A DNA stretch of 24,184 bases from an uncultured Sphingobacteriales bacterium (lineage in GTDB: Bacteria > Bacteroidota > Bacteroidia > Chitinophagales > Chitinophagaceae): positions 1 to 24,184 of the forward strand of contig CAMLFX010000043.1 in assembly GCA_946479435.1 (NCBI GenBank). Reading direction: 5' to 3'. The position numbers and the translations under genes are program-made. This document shows, piece by piece, positions 7,568 through 16,634 of the stretch (position 1 is its first letter; each line of letters begins with the position of its first letter). Below the pieces are notes generated by a model that was not told the origin of the DNA, ran no database searches, and saw nothing but the letters and a program-made list of their open reading frames with translations.

Positions 7568-10500
7568 ATGCAGGATATGACACGTACACTACGTTATTTA
7601 TTGGTTTTGCTCTTTGTAAGCGTTGCTGGTCAAGCATTTGCGCAAAGCGGGGCAATCTCAGGTACAGTCCTTGATGAAAATGGCGATGCCTTATTTGGCG
7701 CTATTATTAAAGTGACTGAGGGGGGGCTTGTTAAAGGCGGTACCCAAGCAGACGATGACGGTAACTACACTGTAAAGCCCTTACCTCCAGGCAGGTATGA
7801 TGTGGAGATATCTTCACCTACGTTTGCTAGTAGCCTAACAAAAGGCGTTATAGTAAGTCCGGATAAGACAACAGCCCTTGATGTTAAGCTGAAATTAGCA
7901 GCTAAAGAACTTACCGGCGTTACTGTAACGGCGTATAAGGTTCCGCTAATCGATCGTTTTAACCCCGGTGCGCGTAACGTAATTGCCTCGGAGCAAATTC
8001 AAAAAATGCCTACACGTACAACGGATGGTGTGGCTGCAACTGCTCCTGGTGTATATAGTGGGTCTGATGGTCTTAAAATTGCCGGTGGCCGTACCCAGGG
8101 TACATTATATATAGTAGATGGTGTACAAACACGTGGCCGCTTTGGTAGCAACGTGTCTCAAAACAGTATCGACCAAATTGAAGTAATGGCTTCCGGCCTT
8201 TCTGCAAAATATGGTGATGCCATTGGTGGTGTTGTAAGTATAACTACCAAAGGTGTAACTGATAAATATCGCGGTAATGTACTTTTGGAACATTCTGTGG
8301 ATGGGTATAACCACAATCTTGTTAACATAGGTTTATCAGGACCGTTATATAGCAAAAAACTGGAAGATGGAACGAAGAAGCCTATTATCGGTTTTCGTAT
8401 AGGCGCTGATGGTATATATAATGAAGACCCAAGGCCTACATACGGTGGTAACTATGTAGTGAAAGAAGATGTTTTAAATCAATTGAGGGCTAACCCGCTA
8501 ACTGCGTCACCTAACCCTAACGGTATCCCTGTATTTAGAAGTTCAGCGGAGTATATAACATTGAATGACCTTGAGTTGCAAAAAAAGCGTGTATCTGCTG
8601 AAGAATATCAAGGTGTATTGAACGCTAAACTTGACTTTGCCCTGGCTGATAATCTTACCTTAACTGCTGGTGGTTCATTTAACTACAGCAAAAGCAGCCC
8701 TTATTCCAGCGATGGTAATATTGGCGGATATCAGAGATATACTTTATTTGCTCCTGAACGTATCCCAACAGATATTCAAACTGTTGCGCGTGGATATCTG
8801 AAATTAACACAACGTTTCGGTAAAGCGCCTGGTGCCGGTGGTGCCGACGAAAAGAAACCTTTGATATCTAATGCGTTTTATACGTTGCAGGCAGATTATC
8901 AAACTGAGCATTTTAAACGCGAAGATCCTGATCATAAAGATAATCTGTTCAAATACGGATATGTTGGTAAATTCTATACCGACTATCAATCGAACTATCA
9001 GGTTGGTGTAGATGATAGTACCGGTTTGGTTGCTGTTAAATTTCAAACAGATAGAGAAGCTGTCAAAACAACATTTGAACGGTCTGAATTAAATCCTATA
9101 CTGGCTAATTATACTAGTCAATATTTCAATTCGTTTGGTGTTCAGCCACGTACAGTATCTGATGTACTGGCGGGTAATGCACTGACTAATGCTGTGCCGC
9201 CTAACGATGTTTATAGTTTGTTTGGTAATATAGGTACTCCTTATGCAATTGGTGGTTATCGTTACTCCCAGTTCGATCAGTTTGCGGTAAATGTGGATGC
9301 CTCATTCGACTTCCAGCCAGCCAAAACCAGGCACGCAATTCAGTTTGGTCTATATTATCAGCAACGTGTAGAGCGTTCTTACAGTACATCTGCATTAGTT
9401 AGCCAGGGATTGTGGCAATATATGAACCAACTGACTAATACACATATTGGTTTAGACTATGCTAATCCAATTTATATTTCAAATGGTCAAACATATACTT
9501 ATCAGGATTATAAGGATGGTAAATTTGCATTGTCTCCTTATGATACTGTTACGTATAACAGAATTGCACTTGATAGTGCCCAAAGTACTTTCGACCGTAA
9601 TCTTCGTGCGAAACTTGGCGTAGGTCAAACAGATTATATAGACGTAAACAATTATGATCCTTCAACGTTCTCATTAGATATGTTTTCTGCTGATGAATTG
9701 TTAAATGCAGGTAACTCTTTTGTTAACTACTATGGTTATGACTATACAGGTAAAAAGCAAAAAGGTCAGGTTAATTTCAACGATTTCTTTACTAAAAAAG
9801 ATGCTAATGGTAACTATACACGCGATATTGGCGCATACAGGCCTAACTATATAGCAGGTTATATATTAGATCAATTCCAGTTTAAAGACATCAACTTTAA
9901 CGTAGGTCTTCGTGTAGATCGTTTTGATAATAATACAAAGGTTTTAAAAGATCCTTATTCATTGTATCAGGTAAGAACTTTGGGAGATTCAAAAGGTACT
10001 GCAATAAACCAATTGAATGGTGGTGTTAATCCATCAAACATGAGGGATGATTATGTTGTTTATGTAAGCAGTAATGAATCTGCTACACCTACAATTATTG
10101 GCTATCGCAATGGTGATGATTGGTACGATCCGTATGGTCGTTACATTGAAGATCCTGGTGTATTGAAACAGTACACTGGTGGCCGTGATCCTCAACCGTA
10201 TCTTGTTGATAGGAATATAAAAATTTCAGATTCTACATTTGATCCTAATAGCTCATTTACAGATTACAAACCTCAGGTTAACGTAATGCCACGCGTTTCG
10301 TTCTCATTCCCGATTTCTGATAAGGCATTGTTTTATGCCCACTACGATGTGTTGGTACAGAGGCCAAGATATGCGCAATTTGCTACTCCTGATCAATATT
10401 TATATTTAGCTAATAATAACGGCCAAATATTAAATAATTCTGATCTGAAACCAGAGAAAATGTTTGACTATGAAGTTGGTTTCCAACAGCAAATAAGTCA

Positions 10501-11380
10501 AAGTTCAGCGCTAACATTGAGTGGGTTTTATAAGGAGCGTAAGGATATGATACAAATACGTCCGTATCTGTACGCTGTGCCTAAAACCTATTATACTTAT
10601 GGTAACCGAGATTTTTCAACAACTAAAGGTTTGACATTGAAGTATGATCTGCGTCGTGTTAACCACTTGTTGATGAATGTATCCTATACCTTGCAATTTG
10701 CTGAAGGTAGTGGTTCAGGCACAAACTCAGGTAATAATGGTGATGCTAACTTCGTATCAAACTCAGGTCTGTTGGCTAACTTTATCGCTGCATCGTTGCC
10801 TAATTTACGCTATTCAACAGCATTAGATTACGATTCTCGTCACAACCTTGTTGTGAATATGGATTATCGTTACAGTGACAATGAAGGGCCAATGATTGGT
10901 GACAAGCACATACTGCAAAATGCAGGTGCTAACTTTATAATTAGCGCACGTAGTGGTGAACCTTATACAAGGTACGCATTCCCGGCTCAAAGGATTATCA
11001 CAGGCCGTATAAACGATGCCCGTTACCCATGGCATTATAATATAGATTTCCGAGTAGATAAAGATTTTAGCCTGGCATTTGGCAAAAAGAAAGCTGAGGG
11101 TGCAAAAGCAAAAGAGCCACTTTCACTTAATGCTTACGTGATGATAATGAATGTGTTAAACAGACGCGATGTTTTAAAAGTGAATGGCTATAGCGGTCGT
11201 CCTGATGAAGATGGCTATATTACATCGCCTAATGGCATACAATTGACGAGGAACCAAAGTAACCCAGAATCTTATATTGACATCTATTCTGTAAGTAATG
11301 GTATCGACAGGACTCAATATTTACCAAATAATATCAATTTACCCCGTAGGATTAATATTGGTTTGCAATTAAATTTCTAA
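7568..11380 (+). CDS. TonB-dependent outer-membrane receptor with carboxypeptidase-D regulatory-like domain
   Basis: This 1270-residue outer-membrane receptor starts with a signal peptide (LRYLLVLLFVSVAGQAFA, cut near residue 26). Next is a carboxypeptidase-regulatory-like beta-sandwich (about 29-109, GAISGTVLDENGDALFGAII and DDDGNYTVKPLPPGRYDVEI), then the plug domain (about 134-229) with ARNVIASEQIQKMP, IAGGRTQGTLYIVDGVQ and SAKYGDAIGGVVSITTKG. The remaining roughly 1000 residues are Tyr/Asn/Gly-rich barrel strands ending in Phe (INIGLQLNF), as expected for BAM-inserted barrels. Such receptors move a ligand, or transmit a signal, across the outer membrane using TonB-ExbBD energy. No SusD lipoprotein follows, so this is not a Sus-type glycan pair. 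I take ATG 7568; ATG 7577 gives an equally good signal peptide, and the frame further up to 7502 would need TTG. The next gene begins 29 bp on, so its partner is probably the T9SS-type protein. The ligand is unknown. Confidence 0.92.
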   Translation: MQDMTRTLRYLLVLLFVSVAGQAFAQSGAISGTVLDENGDALFGAIIKVTEGGLVKGGTQADDDGNYTVKPLPPGRYDVEISSPTFASSLTKGVIVSPDKTTALDVKLKLAAKELTGVTVTAYKVPLIDRFNPGARNVIASEQIQKMPTRTTDGVAATAPGVYSGSDGLKIAGGRTQGTLYIVDGVQTRGRFGSNVSQNSIDQIEVMASGLSAKYGDAIGGVVSITTKGVTDKYRGNVLLEHSVDGYNHNLVNIGLSGPLYSKKLEDGTKKPIIGFRIGADGIYNEDPRPTYGGNYVVKEDVLNQLRANPLTASPNPNGIPVFRSSAEYITLNDLELQKKRVSAEEYQGVLNAKLDFALADNLTLTAGGSFNYSKSSPYSSDGNIGGYQRYTLFAPERIPTDIQTVARGYLKLTQRFGKAPGAGGADEKKPLISNAFYTLQADYQTEHFKREDPDHKDNLFKYGYVGKFYTDYQSNYQVGVDDSTGLVAVKFQTDREAVKTTFERSELNPILANYTSQYFNSFGVQPRTVSDVLAGNALTNAVPPNDVYSLFGNIGTPYAIGGYRYSQFDQFAVNVDASFDFQPAKTRHAIQFGLYYQQRVERSYSTSALVSQGLWQYMNQLTNTHIGLDYANPIYISNGQTYTYQDYKDGKFALSPYDTVTYNRIALDSAQSTFDRNLRAKLGVGQTDYIDVNNYDPSTFSLDMFSADELLNAGNSFVNYYGYDYTGKKQKGQVNFNDFFTKKDANGNYTRDIGAYRPNYIAGYILDQFQFKDINFNVGLRVDRFDNNTKVLKDPYSLYQVRTLGDSKGTAINQLNGGVNPSNMRDDYVVYVSSNESATPTIIGYRNGDDWYDPYGRYIEDPGVLKQYTGGRDPQPYLVDRNIKISDSTFDPNSSFTDYKPQVNVMPRVSFSFPISDKALFYAHYDVLVQRPRYAQFATPDQYLYLANNNGQILNNSDLKPEKMFDYEVGFQQQISQSSALTLSGFYKERKDMIQIRPYLYAVPKTYYTYGNRDFSTTKGLTLKYDLRRVNHLLMNVSYTLQFAEGSGSGTNSGNNGDANFVSNSGLLANFIAASLPNLRYSTALDYDSRHNLVVNMDYRYSDNEGPMIGDKHILQNAGANFIISARSGEPYTRYAFPAQRIITGRINDARYPWHYNIDFRVDKDFSLAFGKKKAEGAKAKEPLSLNAYVMIMNVLNRRDVLKVNGYSGRPDEDGYITSPNGIQLTRNQSNPESYIDIYSVSNGIDRTQYLPNNINLPRRINIGLQLNF

Positions 11381-11409
11381 ACTATCATTGATTAATAACT
11401 TTCCAGGTT

Positions 11410-14400
11410 ATGTTTAATAAGAATAATAAAAAAGCTCTGATATTATCTCTGCTTGCAGTTGCGCTTCTTTCTGAAGCAAATGCAAGACCAAATGTAGGTA
11501 ATAAAGGAGGGATTGGCGGACAGTTGAAAACAACTGCAGGATGTCGTCCGGCAGAAGGAACAATTGATCTTGATATCAATAACGTACGTGCCAGGCTGAT
11601 GACCGGTGGTGATATGTGGTGGGATAATGGTACGTCGGAAGCACGGTATGAAGTACCTGTAGGCAGTAGGAAAAACTCACTATTTGCCGGTTCTATATGG
11701 ATAGGCGGTTTTGATGTGCAAGGGCAATTGAAAGTTGCCGCTCAGACATATCGCCAAAGCGGTAATGACTATTGGCCAGGTCCATTAGATGCCAGCGCTG
11801 AAATTCAGGCTTCTGAATGTAGTGATTGGGATCGTTTCTGGAAGATCAATAAAGAAACAATTAACCGTTTCCGTGAATTAGGAGATAAAACAGCTGCAAT
11901 CAATGAAACTGATTATCAGGTGATTAAAGAATGGCCGGCAAAAGGTAATACCAATGCTATTGGCAGGAGCTTGAATCCACTTAATATACCTGATAATAAA
12001 GATTACGCTCCATTTGTCGATGTTGATAAAAATGGTATATACACTCCTGTTGGAGGTGACTATCCTGGTATCGATGAACTTACGCCACTTCCGGGTGATC
12101 AATATATATGGTGGGTATTCAATGATAAGGGTAATGTAAAGGGTGAGTCTCAAACCGAAGGTATCGGTATAGAGGTTCAGGCAAGCGCATTTGCATTTTC
12201 TTCAAAAAATTCTTTGAATGACGCGACTTTTTATAATTATAAAATCATCAATCGTGGCGGTCTTACCTTAGATAGTACTTATGTAGCTACCTGGACTGAT
12301 GCTGATTTGGGTTATTATCAAGATGACTTTATTGGTTGCGATACCGCCAGAGGTCTGGGTATCCTATACAATGGTGATAGTAAAGATGGTGAAGGTGAAC
12401 CGAACAGCTATGGTACTATTATACCAATGGTTGGTGTTGACTTCTTTCAGGGGCCAAGGAAAACTTACCGCCCTGCTGGCGCTACCAAAGACACTACCAT
12501 CGAATTGAAGATGGAGGCATTTACTTATTATAATAATGACTTTACGATAATAGGTAATCCTGAAAATGGTGTGCATATATATAACTATATGACAGGTAGT
12601 ATAAAAAACGGGGAGCCTTTTACATACGATTTTAATGGCCCTGCTACTCCTTCAAAAGCTTATGGTAGCGGTGCAAGAGTAAAATATGTATTCTCCGGAG
12701 ATGCTGATCCTAGTGCTGAAGAATGGTCAGAATGTACTTGTGGCAATGCCCCTGGTGACCGTCGCTTTATACACTCCGCTGGTCCGTTTAAACTTGAACC
12801 GGGTGTTGTGAACGATATAGTTATAGGTGCTGTATGGGTTTCTGATGTAGGTGGTTGCCCTAATACATCTTTCAGAAAAATACGTGCTGCAGATGATGTA
12901 GCCCAATCGTTATTCAACAGTGATTTTAAAGTGCTTGAAGGCCCTGAGGCTCCTCGTGTAGTAACAAGGGAAATGGACAGGAAAGTTGTGTTCTACTTAG
13001 TGAATGATCCTGTAAGTACAAACTATCAGGAAAAATTTGGTAACGATACTGGTGCTAAGTACAGGGTTAGTGCTATCAGCTCAAAAGGTGGTTACAGGCC
13101 TGCTGACTCTTTATATAAATTTGAAGGTTATCGTGTGTTCCAATTAAGAGATGCACTTGTACAACCTGCACAAATACTTAATGATAGAGGAGAGGTGAAT
13201 ACTGATTTGGCTATAGAGGTATTCCAAACGGACATTAAAAATGGAGTTACGCGTGTAGTAAACTATGATAAAGTACCAGATATCAGCGATACCACATACA
13301 TACCCGTAGTAAAAGTAAATGGTAAGGATAGTGGTATTCGTCACAGTTTTGAAATTAGTGTTGACCAATTTGCGAAAACTGCTGATAAGCGTCTCGTAAA
13401 CTATCGCAATTATTACTTCGTAGCTATTGCATACGCTTATAATGAATTTGCTCCGTTTAATCCGCGCAAAATAGATTCAACTCAGGAAACTACTTATCTT
13501 GAAAGTGGTCACTCAGCAGGTGGCGCACCTTTACAGGTGGTAACAGTTATGCCAAATCCAGCAAATGGTGATATGGGTACAGTTCTCAATGCTGACTTTG
13601 GAGACGGCGTTATTATTAAAAGAATTGAAGGCCGTGGTAATGGTGGCAACTATATGCGTTTAACTAAAGAATCGGAAGATATCGCGTTAAGCTCTGCTTC
13701 TAACTATAGGGATGTTCAACCGACTTATGAAGCTGGTCGTGGCCCAATAGATGTTAAAGTAATTGATCCACAAAAAATTCAACCTGCTGATTGGGAACTA
13801 CGTATTATTGGTAATCTTCAAAATTCGGCAGATACAGTTAACAATTCTGTAAGCTCGAGAGGATTAGATACATTTAGCTTATGGGAACTTAAGAATATAA
13901 CTACCAATGATGTAATATATAGTGAAAGAGATATTCGCAGGCCGAATGAACAAATATTGGAAAAATATGGTATATCAATTAACATAGGCCAGGTTCTGAG
14001 ACCAGGCGATGACCAGGAAAATGGTAACGGTTATATAGGGTCTTCTATTTATTATGCTGATCCGGCAATGGCATGGTTGTCAGGTTTACATGATGGTGAA
14101 AACAGGGAAGCCAATAACTGGATCAGGAGTGGTAATCACCAGGAAGGGATTGCAGATACTTTTGACTGTTTATTCAGCGATAGCCCTTATGATACTGTTG
14201 GCCAGTTTTATGAGAAATTCCTCGATAATAACTCAGCAACAAGCGCAACATGGGCACCATATTCTTTAGGCTTTCAGGATAACCAAACTTCTTGTGCAAT
14301 CAGTACAATTTACCCTGGTTCAAGAAGAGGTATTTCAAACTTGCCTAGTATAGATATTGTATTTACACCTGATAAATCAAAATGGACTCGTTGTGTTGTG

Positions 14401-15369
14401 GTTGAAACTCAACAAGATGCCAATCTTGCTGAAGGTGGTGCAAAAAAACTTAATTTAAGAAAACATGCAGGTTGGAATTTGGATGTAGATGGTAATGGCA
14501 GACCTGTATATTCAACAGATCCTGCAGAAAATGGGTTGTCTTGGTTTCCTGGTTATGCGATAAATCAGGAAACAGGTGAGCGCCTGAATATTATTTTTGG
14601 TGAAGATTCTTATCTAAAAAATGCCAATGGTAATGACATGTTGTGGAACCCTAGTAGTGAAGGTTTAATTACAGATGAACAATCTGGCTTAACCACTCAG
14701 GTAATTGGTGGTAAGCATTTTGTTTACGTGTCTAATACCAAGTATGATGAGGGTAAATATTTATACAGTTTGATTTCATCTGGTGAGGCTGCTAGAGTAA
14801 GAGATGCGTTTACTACTATGATTTATACAGGTATCCCTTTCCTAAACCAAGGGTTCCAATTCAAGTCGATAGCTGAGGGTATGATACCTAGTGAAGCCAG
14901 ATTGGAATTTAGAGTTACTCGTCCTTATGCATTCTTTAATCCGGATAATGGTGCTTTAGTAAATGGTGGAGCTCCTTTGTACACCTTCTCTACAAAAGAT
15001 ATAGCACCACAAAAACTTTCTGATAATGCAAATGCTGATAAAGATGCACTGTTAGACAGGATACAAGCTGTTCCTAATCCTTATTATGGTTATGCAGGTT
15101 ATGAAGTAAATGCATTAGACACACGTGTACGTATTATAAATCTGCCTAAAAAAGCAACTGTTAATATTTACTCTTTAGATGGTGCTTTAATCCAAAGATT
15201 GGAAAAAGATAATGCAAATGCTGCCTATATAGATTGGAATGTGAGGAATAGTAAAGGATTGCCAATTGCCGGTGGTATGTATCTTATCCACGTAAAAGCA
15301 GAAGGAATTGGTGAAACTGTTATTCGTTGGTTTGGGGCTATGCGTCCGTTAAATGTTATTCAATACTAA
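11410..15369 (+). CDS. Large secreted surface protein with T9SS-type C-terminal sorting-like domain
   Basis: This 1319-residue protein begins with a signal peptide (KKALILSLLAVALLSEANA, cut near 25). The N-terminal half has features I associate with a conserved but uncharacterised Bacteroidota family: AGSIWIGGFDVQG, NDYWPGPLD, the calcium-loop-like DVDKNGIYTPVGGDYPG, GDQYIWWVFND and IGCDTARGLGILYNGD. The middle and C-terminal regions look like all-beta modules. A first PNP-type sorting-domain-like start occurs at 714-717 (MPNP). The last 100 residues (from about 1218) read like a type IX C-terminal domain: AVPNPYYGYAGYE, RVRIINLPKKATVNIYSLDG, GLPIAGGMYLIHV. It then continues to WFGAMRP and ends 6 residues later. 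Export by T9SS and attachment to or release from the cell surface is therefore inferred. No catalytic motif is recognised. It sits between the receptor and a PorV-family gene, which fits a cargo role. Confidence 0.85.
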   Translation: MFNKNNKKALILSLLAVALLSEANARPNVGNKGGIGGQLKTTAGCRPAEGTIDLDINNVRARLMTGGDMWWDNGTSEARYEVPVGSRKNSLFAGSIWIGGFDVQGQLKVAAQTYRQSGNDYWPGPLDASAEIQASECSDWDRFWKINKETINRFRELGDKTAAINETDYQVIKEWPAKGNTNAIGRSLNPLNIPDNKDYAPFVDVDKNGIYTPVGGDYPGIDELTPLPGDQYIWWVFNDKGNVKGESQTEGIGIEVQASAFAFSSKNSLNDATFYNYKIINRGGLTLDSTYVATWTDADLGYYQDDFIGCDTARGLGILYNGDSKDGEGEPNSYGTIIPMVGVDFFQGPRKTYRPAGATKDTTIELKMEAFTYYNNDFTIIGNPENGVHIYNYMTGSIKNGEPFTYDFNGPATPSKAYGSGARVKYVFSGDADPSAEEWSECTCGNAPGDRRFIHSAGPFKLEPGVVNDIVIGAVWVSDVGGCPNTSFRKIRAADDVAQSLFNSDFKVLEGPEAPRVVTREMDRKVVFYLVNDPVSTNYQEKFGNDTGAKYRVSAISSKGGYRPADSLYKFEGYRVFQLRDALVQPAQILNDRGEVNTDLAIEVFQTDIKNGVTRVVNYDKVPDISDTTYIPVVKVNGKDSGIRHSFEISVDQFAKTADKRLVNYRNYYFVAIAYAYNEFAPFNPRKIDSTQETTYLESGHSAGGAPLQVVTVMPNPANGDMGTVLNADFGDGVIIKRIEGRGNGGNYMRLTKESEDIALSSASNYRDVQPTYEAGRGPIDVKVIDPQKIQPADWELRIIGNLQNSADTVNNSVSSRGLDTFSLWELKNITTNDVIYSERDIRRPNEQILEKYGISINIGQVLRPGDDQENGNGYIGSSIYYADPAMAWLSGLHDGENREANNWIRSGNHQEGIADTFDCLFSDSPYDTVGQFYEKFLDNNSATSATWAPYSLGFQDNQTSCAISTIYPGSRRGISNLPSIDIVFTPDKSKWTRCVVVETQQDANLAEGGAKKLNLRKHAGWNLDVDGNGRPVYSTDPAENGLSWFPGYAINQETGERLNIIFGEDSYLKNANGNDMLWNPSSEGLITDEQSGLTTQVIGGKHFVYVSNTKYDEGKYLYSLISSGEAARVRDAFTTMIYTGIPFLNQGFQFKSIAEGMIPSEARLEFRVTRPYAFFNPDNGALVNGGAPLYTFSTKDIAPQKLSDNANADKDALLDRIQAVPNPYYGYAGYEVNALDTRVRIINLPKKATVNIYSLDGALIQRLEKDNANAAYIDWNVRNSKGLPIAGGMYLIHVKAEGIGETVIRWFGAMRPLNVIQY

Positions 15370-15382
15370 TCAATTACAAAGA

Positions 15383-15405
15383 GAGAGCCGTAGGTTACGG
15401 CTCTC
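15383..15405 (+). other. Perfect intercistronic hairpin between the T9SS-type cargo gene and the PorV-like gene
   Basis: GAGAGCCGTA (15383-15392) and TACGGCTCTC (15396-15405) form a perfect 10-bp stem with a 3-base loop (GGT), 13 bp after the cargo stop. No T-run follows directly (ATGTAAAAA), so it is not a standard intrinsic terminator. It could limit read-through, stabilise the 3' end of a processed upstream mRNA, or set the ratio of cargo to PorV-like protein. Confidence 0.65.
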
Positions 15406-15432
15406 ATGTAAAAATATTCATATATACTAATT

Positions 15433-16545
15433 ATGAAAAAATTATTTACGGGAACTGTATTGGCAATGTGTGCTATTGGAAGCGCTACCCCTTCTTTTGC
15501 AGGTAATAAGGATAGGATTGGTCAAGCAGGTGCTACAGAACTGCTTATTAACCCTTGGGGCCAAAGTAATGGCCTGTTTGGTCAAAATACTGCCCAGGTA
15601 AAAGGTATTGAGGCACTTAAGACTAACATTGCTGGTTTGGCGCTAGTTGAAAAAACAGAATTAGGCGTAGCTTATTCAATGTATTTAAGCGGTACCCAAG
15701 TAGGTGTCAGTAACTTAGGTTTTGCCCAAAAGCTGGGTAATTTCGGTGTTATAGGTGCTAATATCATGGCTATGAGCTTCGGAGAAATAACTGCTACTGA
15801 TTATTACCATCCTGAAGGTGGTGTTGGCACTTATACTCCACAGTTCTTTAATGCAAGCGTTGGCTTTGCAAAGGAATTTTCAAACAGCATTCGCGCAGGT
15901 GTGGGTGTTACTTTTATTTCTGAGCAAATATCCAGCATTCGTGCCAACGGTGCGGCGTTCGAGGCGGGCATACAATATGTAACGGGTAAAAGGGACAACT
16001 TCCACTTTGGTATTACACTGCGTAACATGGGTACAGGTATGAAGTTCAGTGGTAGTGGTTTCTCTATTCAAAGTGAAGCACCCGATAACATTAGCTATTC
16101 TTTAAACAGAGAAGTACCATCTGAAAAGTTTGAATTACCTACATATCTAAACTTTGCTATTGCTTACGATTTCTATTTAGATGAGAATAGAATTGCTGCG
16201 GAAGATGTTCAAAAAACTGAAACTGCTGGTAATAAGACTATGCCTAAACACAGGCTTACGCCTATGGTTAGCTTCACGTCAAATTCATTTAATAATGACT
16301 TTATAGGAGGTGGTATAGAATATTCCTTTAAAGAATTGTTTATGCTGCGTGCTGCATATCGGTATGAAAAAAATATTGGTGATGCAATAAATGGTACAAC
16401 ATTTTACACTGGTGTAAGTGCAGGAGCTACTATCCAGCACAGGCTTGGTGATAAAGGCCCAATGTTGGCTATCGACTATGCATATAAGCCTACGGCACGT
16501 CCTAATAACGGGGTGCATACCTTCGGTCTCCGCTTATTGCGATAA
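15433..16545 (+). CDS. PorV/PorQ-family outer-membrane beta-barrel protein (T9SS-associated)
   Basis: This 370-residue protein has a signal peptide (MKKLFTGTVLAMCAIGSATP, cut after about residue 23) and then the family's characteristic start NKDRIGQAGATELLINPW (25-42), with GIEALKTNIAGLAL just after. The rest is alternating beta-barrel sequence (GVGVTFISEQISSIRANGAA, FEAGIQYVTGKR, YLNFAIAYDFYLDE) ending FGLRLLR. PorV (LptO) is a FadL-like barrel that collects T9SS substrates from the SprA translocon by their C-terminal domains and hands them to the attachment machinery; PorQ-type paralogues have related roles. Its position next to a protein with such a domain suggests it is a dedicated shuttle or anchor for that cargo. 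This is inferred from family and position. A terminator follows the stop by 25 bp. Confidence 0.88.
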   Translation: MKKLFTGTVLAMCAIGSATPSFAGNKDRIGQAGATELLINPWGQSNGLFGQNTAQVKGIEALKTNIAGLALVEKTELGVAYSMYLSGTQVGVSNLGFAQKLGNFGVIGANIMAMSFGEITATDYYHPEGGVGTYTPQFFNASVGFAKEFSNSIRAGVGVTFISEQISSIRANGAAFEAGIQYVTGKRDNFHFGITLRNMGTGMKFSGSGFSIQSEAPDNISYSLNREVPSEKFELPTYLNFAIAYDFYLDENRIAAEDVQKTETAGNKTMPKHRLTPMVSFTSNSFNNDFIGGGIEYSFKELFMLRAAYRYEKNIGDAINGTTFYTGVSAGATIQHRLGDKGPMLAIDYAYKPTARPNNGVHTFGLRLLR

Positions 16546-16566
16546 TTATAAAAAACCTTATTTTTG
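16537..16566 (+). promoter_or_regulatory. Candidate greA promoter (TTG, 19-bp spacer, TATTTTTG)
   Basis: TTG at 16537-16539 and TATTTTTG at 16559-16566 are exactly 19 bp apart, matching the Bacteroidota -33/-7 pattern in both parts. The -33 part overlaps the last codons of the PorV-like gene. Initiation 4-6 bases after the -7 box would fall at about 16571, the first base of the terminator hairpin, so the greA leader would begin with that hairpin. Confidence 0.5.
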
Positions 16567-16570
16567 TTTG

Positions 16571-16608
16571 ATACAACGCTCTTGAAACCCAGGAGCGTTG
16601 TATTTTTT
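16571..16608 (+). terminator. Intrinsic terminator after the receptor-cargo-PorV operon
   Basis: ATACAACGCTC (16571-16581) pairs perfectly with GAGCGTTGTAT (16593-16603) around an 11-base loop, and a run of six T ends at 16608. Stem plus T-run make a standard Rho-independent terminator. It lies 26 bases upstream of the greA ATG, and therefore also inside the greA leader if the candidate promoter just upstream is used. Confidence 0.85.
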
Positions 16609-16634
16609 CTTTAATCAATACAAGAGAATACATT

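Noticed and set aside
7568..15369. Reading the receptor and the following large gene as a SusC/SusD polysaccharide utilisation pair
   Set aside because: The second protein lacks a lipoprotein signal and SusD-like helical repeats, is more than twice SusD length, and has a T9SS-like C terminus.
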